A stretch of DNA of 10,288 bases from the NCBI GenBank assembly GCA_024696565.1, contig JAILGR010000011.1:1-10288 (forward strand). The letters are read 5' to 3'. The position numbers and the translations under genes were made by a program. The stretch is from Acholeplasmatales bacterium (lineage in GTDB: Bacteria > Bacillota_I > Bacilli_A > Acholeplasmatales > Anaeroplasmataceae). Shown here piece after piece: positions 6,566-10,288 of this stretch. The notes below the pieces were generated by a model. The model saw nothing but the letters and a program-made list of their open reading frames with translations. It was not told where the DNA came from and ran no database searches. Every line of letters begins with the position of its first letter. Position 1 is the stretch's first letter.

Positions 6566-6640
6566 AGGAATATAGCCAAGTGGTAAGGCAAGGGACTTTG
6601 ACTCCCTCACGCGCTGGTTCGAATCCAGCTATTCCTGCCA
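6566..6640 (+). tRNA. tRNA-Gln (anticodon TTG)
   Basis: A 75-base cloverleaf with encoded CCA (6638-6640) and discriminator G. The acceptor AGGAATA pairs with TATTCCT, the D-stem is GCC/GGC, and the anticodon stem AGGGA/TCCCT holds loop CTTTGAC with anticodon TTG at 6598-6600. The T-arm is GCTGG-TTCGAAT-CCAGC. It reads CAA codons, and CAG by wobble. The first pair is A-U, whereas B. subtilis has U-A. A terminator follows, so it is a single-gene transcript. Confidence 0.97.
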
Positions 6641-6655
6641 TTATTGAAATGAAAG

Positions 6656-6677
6656 AAGACCTAAAAGGTCTTTTTTT
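6656..6677 (+). terminator. Rho-independent terminator after tRNA-Gln
   Basis: AAGACCT (6656-6662), loop AAA and AGGTCTT (6666-6672) form a seven-pair stem running into seven T (6671-6677) and further T-rich sequence. It closes the tRNA transcript. Confidence 0.88.
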
Positions 6678-6729
6678 CTTTTATATTTATAAAAGATTAA
6701 AATAATATCAATTAATTTTAAGATTTTAC

Positions 6730-6758
6730 TTGAAAAAAATTTTTAATTAAGATTCAAT
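6730..6758 (+). promoter_or_regulatory. Possible promoter of the serine hydrolase gene
   Basis: TTGAAA (6730-6735), a 17-base spacer and TTCAAT (6753-6758) match consensus at four positions in each box. It would give a leader of about 15 bases carrying the AGAGGAG ribosome site. The surroundings are very AT-rich, so chance matches are likely. Confidence 0.33.
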
Positions 6759-6779
6759 GAAATTATAGAGGAGATTTAT

Positions 6780-7760
6780 ATGAAATCATTAAAGAATTAT
6801 TCAAGTACAAATGATGTAAATATATGTCAAATAGTAGCTTATAAGGAAAATGAGTTATGTATAGAAGAGTATTATAATGGCTTTGGAAAAGAAGACACTA
6901 TGAATGTAATGAGTGTCACTAAGTCAGTTACTTCACTACTTATAGGTATTGCAATAGATAAAGGATACATTAAAAGTGTTGATGATTATGTTATGGATTA
7001 TTTCAAGGATTATACCCCTAAAAGAGGAGAGAAAAAAATCCATGAAATTAGGATTAAGGATTTATTAACCATGACTGCTCCAACTAAAGGTAAAAGTGAA
7101 CCATGGAAAAAGGTATGTACATCTAATGATTGGACATATACAACACTAGATATATTAGGCGGAAGAAATGGGGTAATTGGAGAATTCAAGTATAGAACAC
7201 TAGTAGTACAAATACTACTTGGAATAATAAGAAATAGCGCAAATGTGAATGTATTAGATTTTGCTAATGAGTATTTATTTAATCCATTAGGAATAGTAAG
7301 TAGAATAAATGCGAATTGTACTAATGCCAATGAACAAATGGCATATGTTATGAATAAGAAGAATCATGGTAAGGTTTGGTTCTTAGATCCAACTGGTATG
7401 CCAACTGCAGGATGGGGATTATCCTTATCTGCATATGAGATGGCTCAAATAGGATTAATGGTATTAAATAAGGGAGTTTATAATAATAAAAGGATAGTAA
7501 GTGAGAATTGGATTAATCTAATAGGTAAATCCTATTCATCATTAGATTATTTATTTGGTAACCAGGATTATGGATATCTATGGTGGTTACCAAATAGAAC
7601 AAGTGATGTTATAGCCGCTATTGGTGATGGTGGTAATGTAATTTACGTAAATTATAGTAAGCATATTGTTGTTGCTGTAACAGGATATTTTAAGCCTATG
7701 GTATTCGATAGAATTAAATACATAGAAGAAAATATAGTTAAAGCAATAGAATCTAAATAA
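6780..7760 (+). CDS. Serine hydrolase, beta-lactamase/penicillin-binding-protein-like (class C fold)
   Basis: A 326-residue protein of the large beta-lactamase-related family, whose members hydrolyse esters, amides or D-amino-acid peptides through an active serine. The SxxK motif is SVTK, with S45 nucleophile and K48 base. The second motif is Tyr138-Arg-Thr, where class C beta-lactamases have Tyr-x-Asn; this substitution argues against true beta-lactamase activity. A glycine-rich GDGGN (282-286) stands where the KTG/HxG strand is expected. The FANEYLFNPLGI and AGWGLSLSAYEMAQIG blocks are typical of the family. There is no signal peptide or membrane helix, so the protein appears cytosolic, unlike most cell-wall-acting relatives. 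The start ATG 6780 follows an AGAGGAG-type ribosome site. It is a stand-alone gene between a terminator and a long spacer. The substrate is unknown. Confidence 0.88.
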   Translation: MKSLKNYSSTNDVNICQIVAYKENELCIEEYYNGFGKEDTMNVMSVTKSVTSLLIGIAIDKGYIKSVDDYVMDYFKDYTPKRGEKKIHEIRIKDLLTMTAPTKGKSEPWKKVCTSNDWTYTTLDILGGRNGVIGEFKYRTLVVQILLGIIRNSANVNVLDFANEYLFNPLGIVSRINANCTNANEQMAYVMNKKNHGKVWFLDPTGMPTAGWGLSLSAYEMAQIGLMVLNKGVYNNKRIVSENWINLIGKSYSSLDYLFGNQDYGYLWWLPNRTSDVIAAIGDGGNVIYVNYSKHIVVAVTGYFKPMVFDRIKYIEENIVKAIESK

Positions 7761-7791
7761 ACACATTTTATCGCTAATATAAGAATATAAT

Positions 7792-7822
7792 ATCTATTAT
7801 GATAGCTCATACAATAATAGAT
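7792..7822 (+). repeat. AT-only inverted repeat after the serine hydrolase gene
   Basis: ATCTATTAT (7792-7800) and ATAATAGAT (7814-7822) are exact inverted copies around a 13-base loop. No T-run follows, so it is not a standard terminator, though it could protect the 3' end of the upstream message. Confidence 0.4.
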
Positions 7823-7840
7823 TATGTAAGATAATAAAAT

Positions 7841-7910
7841 CCGCTAGCCTACCGCGTCACTTTTTTGCTAACCTGCTATGGCGTTAGACAGTTCATTGGA
7901 CCATTTTTTT
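7841..7910. other. GC-richer intergenic island, function unknown
   Basis: From CCGCTAGCC to the T-run ending at 7910 the base composition rises sharply above the flanking AT-rich DNA. It contains the palindrome GCTAGC and the inverted pair CTAAC/GTTAG around a ten-base loop. One forward frame stays open for about 25 codons, but it has no start codon or ribosome site. It may be a repeat, an IS remnant or a small RNA; the sequence alone does not decide. Confidence 0.35.
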
Positions 7911-7939
7911 CTTTATATACTTTATATAATGATTTAATA

Positions 7940-7948
7940 TGTTATAAT
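7940..7948 (+). promoter_or_regulatory. Extended -10 promoter of the small membrane protein
   Basis: TGTTATAAT is a perfect extended -10 box, with a start expected near 7955 and a leader of about 34 bases to the ATG at 7989. No convincing -35 is seen, which extended -10 promoters can tolerate. A second TATAAT at 7925-7930 is an alternative. Confidence 0.5.
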
Positions 7949-7988
7949 ATCTCTGGTTAATATAATTTATATTAATTATGAGGTTTAT

Positions 7989-8222
7989 ATGGATAATCTA
8001 GAAAAAGAGAAAAAAATAAAAAAACTTAAAAGGAATCTTATTGTTACTATTGTTGCAATATCTGTATTAGTAGTAGTTGTATTATTCTTTATATTTTTCT
8101 ATCAAGCATATAATATGCTTTGGACCCCATTAATATTTTTAGGAATAATGGCTGTGGCCATAGTTTTTGATAAATCAAAAATTAAAGAAATAGAAGAAGA
8201 TAATGAAGACAAGCCTGTGTAA
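7989..8222 (+). CDS. Small two-helix membrane protein, unknown function
   Basis: A 77-residue protein. A basic N-terminus (KEKKIKKLKRN, residues 6-16) is followed by a hydrophobic helix at about 17-38, a short turn near YNMLWTP, and a second helix at about 47-60. An acidic tail (EIEEDNEDK) completes it. By the positive-inside rule both ends should be cytosolic. The family is not recognised. It is likely real: GAGG lies five bases before ATG 7989, an extended -10 box sits upstream, and a terminator overlaps its stop, so it forms a complete single-gene unit. Codon use matches its neighbours. Confidence 0.75.
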   Translation: MDNLEKEKKIKKLKRNLIVTIVAISVLVVVVLFFIFFYQAYNMLWTPLIFLGIMAVAIVFDKSKIKEIEEDNEDKPV

Positions 8223-8236
8223 AATACAGGTTTTTT
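8214..8236 (+). terminator. Rho-independent terminator overlapping the small gene's stop
   Basis: CCTGTGT (8214-8220), loop AAA and ATACAGG (8224-8230) form a seven-pair stem with one G-U, followed by six T (8231-8236). The stop codon lies in the hairpin, so translation and termination are closely coupled. Confidence 0.8.
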
Positions 8237-8273
8237 CTTTTATCTTCGAATAATATTTATAAGCCTATTTTTC

Positions 8274-8287
8274 GGCAAACGTTTACA
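8274..8287 (+). promoter_or_regulatory. cre-like operator (CcpA site) upstream of pflB
   Basis: GGCAAACGTTTACA agrees with the catabolite-response consensus TGWAANCGNTNWCA at 12 of 14 positions and has the central palindrome AAACGTTT. It is centred about 75 bases before the predicted pflB transcription start, an upstream position more typical of activation than of blocking. A different LacI/GalR-family regulator could also bind. Recognition is by consensus only. Confidence 0.55.
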
Positions 8288-8320
8288 CCAAATTAACTAC
8301 TTAAAAGGCTCTGGCTCTAG

Positions 8321-8349
8321 TTGTTATTTTTTCTTTTCCATTGTATAAT
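8321..8349 (+). promoter_or_regulatory. pflB promoter
   Basis: TTGTTA (8321-8326), a 17-base spacer and a perfect TATAAT (8344-8349) predict a start near 8356 and a leader of about 53 bases. The leader holds a small hairpin, AAGGA (8363-8367) with TCCTT (8373-8377), ahead of the ribosome site. Confidence 0.7.
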
Positions 8350-8408
8350 TTTATAGTATTAGAAGGACAAAATCCTTTTAAAATAAGAGAAGAAGGAAGG
8401 GTTGTTTT

Positions 8409-10288
8409 ATGGTTGATTTTGATGCTTGGGATGGTTTTAAGGGTACAAAGTGGAAAGAGCAAATTGATGTAAGAGATTTTATCCAAAACAATTATACTCC
8501 ATATACTGGAGATGAGAGCTTTTTAGCTGGTCCTACAGAAAATACTAAATATTTATGGCAAAAGGTTTCAGAGTTACAAAAGCAAGAAAGAGCTAAGGGT
8601 GGCGTATTAGATATGGAAACAGAGGTTGTTTCTAGTCTAACAGCATATGGTCCTGGCTATATTGGTGAAGACACTAAGAAATTAGAAAAGGTAGTTGGTC
8701 TTCAAACTGATAAGCCTTTAAAGCGTGCTTTCATGCCATTTGGGGGAATAAAGATGGCAGAACAAGCTTGTACAACCTATGGATATACACCTTCTGCAAA
8801 ACTACATGAGATTTTTACTAAATATCATAAAACACATAATGATGGTGTTTTTGATGTTTATACAGAGGAAATGCTTCATTGTCGTCATAATAAGATTTTA
8901 ACTGGTTTACCTGATACATATGGTAGAGGTAGAATTGTTGGCGATTATAGAAGAGTTGCCTTATATGGTATTGATTATTTAATTAAAGAAAAACAAAATG
9001 ATTTAAAATATACTGGTTTACGTGGTATGACTGCAAATGTTATTCAACTACGTGAAGAAATTGCTATGCAAATTCGTGCCTTAAAGGATATGAAGGCAAT
9101 GGCATTAATTTATGGTTATGATATTTCTGGTCCTGCAACTAATGCTAGAGAAGCCTTCCAATGGTTATATTTTGGATATCTAGCTGCAATTAAGACTCAA
9201 AATGGTGCCGCTATGTCTGTTGGTAGAGTATCTACATTCTTAGATTGTTTTATTGATAGAGATTTAACTAGAGGTATTATTACAGAAGCTGAAGCACAAG
9301 AATTAGTTGATCACTTTGTAATGAAATTAAGAATGGTTAAATTCGCAAGAATTCCATCTTATAACCAATTATTCTCTGGTGACCCAGTTTGGGCTACACT
9401 AGAGGTTGCTGGTGTTGGTTCTGATGGTAGACCACTAGTTACAAAGACATGCTTTAGATTCTTACATACTTTAGAGAATATGGGCCCTGCTCCAGAGCCA
9501 AATTTAACTGTACTTTGGTCTTCTAGATTGCCAGAGGCATTTAAGAAATATGCAGCATTAATTTCTGTTACAACTTCATCAATTCAATATGAAAATGACT
9601 GTGTAATGAGACCTATTTGGACAGATGATTATTCAATTTGTTGTTGTGTATCTGCAACACAAACTGGTAAGGAAATGCAATTCTTTGGTGCTCGTGCTAA
9701 TTTAGCTAAGTGCTTATTATATGCAATTAATGGTGGTGTTGATGAAATCACTCATGAACAAGTTGGCCCTAACCATGCTCCTATTTTAGGTGATGTATTA
9801 GTTTATGATGATGTAATTAAGAAATATGAACAAATGATGGAATGGTTAGCTGAAATTTATGTTAATACATTAAATGCTATTCATTTTATGCATGATAAAT
9901 ATTATTATGAAGCAGCCGAAATGGCTTTAATTGATACTAATGTTAGAAGAACTTTCGCAACAGGTATTGCCGGATTCTCTCACGTAGTAGATTCATTATC
10001 AGCAATTAAATATGCAAATGTATCAGTTGTTCGTGATGAAACTGGTATTGTTACTGATTTCGTTACAAAGGGTGAATTCCCAAGATATGGTAATGATGAT
10101 CCAAGAGCTGATGAAATTGCAGTATGGTTATTAAAAGCATTTATGCAAAAGGTAGGGCGTCACCCTACATATCGTGATAGTGAGCCTACAACTTCTATTT
10201 TAACAATCACATCAAACGTTGTTTATGGTAAGGCTACAGGTTCATTACCTGATGGTAGAAAGAGAGGAGAACCATTATCTCCTGGTGC
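8409..10288 (+). CDS. pflB: Pyruvate formate-lyase (formate C-acetyltransferase), 3' end beyond window
   Basis: Glycyl-radical enzyme converting pyruvate and CoA to acetyl-CoA and formate in anaerobic fermentation. The window encodes 626 residues without a stop; the family has about 750. The catalytic cysteine pair is at 412-413 (E. coli Cys418-Cys419), within [20 protein letters not shown]. Here the residue before the pair, Ala in E. coli, is also Cys, making a triplet 411-413. Family blocks [33 protein letters not shown] and [17 protein letters not shown] are intact. The C-terminal RVxGY radical-glycine loop lies beyond the window. The start ATG 8409 is preceded at eight bases by AAGGAAGG. 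It has its own promoter and cre-like site. The activating enzyme PflA is commonly next door, so it may follow downstream. It is oxygen-sensitive, indicating an anaerobic host. Confidence 0.97.
   Translation, partial: MVDFDAWDGFKGTKWKEQIDVRDFIQNNYTPYTGDESFLAGPTENTKYLWQKVSELQKQERAKGGVLDMETEVVSSLTAYGPGYIGEDTKKLEKVVGLQTDKPLKRAFMPFGGIKMAEQACTTYGYTPSAKLHEIFTKYHKTHNDGVFDVYTEEMLHCRHNKILTGLPDTYGRGRIVGDYRRVALYGIDYLIKEKQNDLKYTGLRGMTANVIQLREEIAMQIRALKDMKAMALIYGYDISGPATNAREAFQWLYFGYLAAIKTQNGAAMSVGRVSTFLDCFIDRDLTRGIITEAEAQELVDHFVMKLRMVKFARIPSYNQLFSGDPVWATLEVAGVGSDGRPLVTKTCFRFLHTLENMGPAPEPNLTVLWSSRLPEAFKKYAALISVTTSSIQYENDCVMRPIWTDDYSICCCVSATQTGKEMQFFGARANLAKCLLYAINGGVDEITHEQVGPNHAPILGDVLVYDDVIKKYEQMMEWLAEIYVNTLNAIHFMHDKYYYEAAEMALIDTNVRRTFATGIAGFSHVVDSLSAIKYANVSVVRDETGIVTDFVTKGEFPRYGNDDPRADEIAVWLLKAFMQKVGRHPTYRDSEPTTSILTITSNVVYGKATGSLPDGRKRGEPLSPG

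Noticed and set aside
6566..6640. tRNA-Gln as an integration site of a mobile island
   Set aside because: No integrase gene and no repeated copy of the tRNA 3' end were found in the window.
7010..7330. A 106-codon minus-strand frame inside the serine hydrolase gene
   Set aside because: It is a shadow of a conserved + strand gene and has no start signals of its own.
1..10288. CRISPR array or tandem repeat array
   Set aside because: No regularly spaced direct repeats were seen; only short inverted repeats and AT-rich low-complexity runs occur.
423..10288. Mycoplasma-type genetic code (TGA as Trp)
   Set aside because: Trp is encoded by TGG throughout and no gene is interrupted by in-frame TGA, so the standard bacterial code fits.

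Overview
The window comes from an AT-rich (low-GC) bacterium using standard TGG for Trp and mostly TAA/TAG stops. Strong AGGAGG-type ribosome sites, a B. subtilis-like tRNA-Gln, NrnA, pyruvate formate-lyase and a cre-like operator point to an anaerobic Bacillota or related gut lineage. This placement is inference. All genes are on the + strand.

Region 1 (1-2350) is nested mobile DNA. The window opens inside a group II intron (1-1784), with its RNA domains, a reverse transcriptase/maturase gene, a textbook domain V and a domain VI with a bulged branch-point A. The intron interrupts the transposase gene of an IS200/IS605-type element. The 3' exon (1785-2221) carries the HUH and Tyr catalytic residues, and the IS right-end hairpin lies at 2327-2345. 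The 5' exon and the left ends of intron and IS lie before base 1.

Region 2 (2377-6516) holds four genes. The first is a cation/Ca2+ exchanger whose ribosome site lies just after the IS end. Then comes a tight three-gene run: a putative proteasome-fold (Ntn-hydrolase-like) protein without a nucleophile, a membrane-anchored ComEC-type metallo-beta-lactamase-fold protein with an odd cysteine cluster, and a DHH/DHHA1 phosphoesterase of the NrnA type.

Region 3 (6506-8236) has tRNA-Gln(UUG) with its own promoter and terminator, a cytosolic-looking serine beta-lactamase-fold hydrolase, an intergenic stretch with a GC-richer island, and a 77-residue two-helix membrane protein with its own promoter and terminator.

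Region 4 (8274-10288) is the pyruvate formate-lyase gene. It is cut by the window end and preceded by a good promoter and a cre-like CcpA operator, consistent with glucose-responsive mixed-acid fermentation.

No CRISPR array, integrase or complete defence system is visible. The most notable items are the intron nested in IS200, with a readable splice junction and a candidate translational autoregulation hairpin, and the unexplained proteasome-fold/MBL/NrnA gene run.
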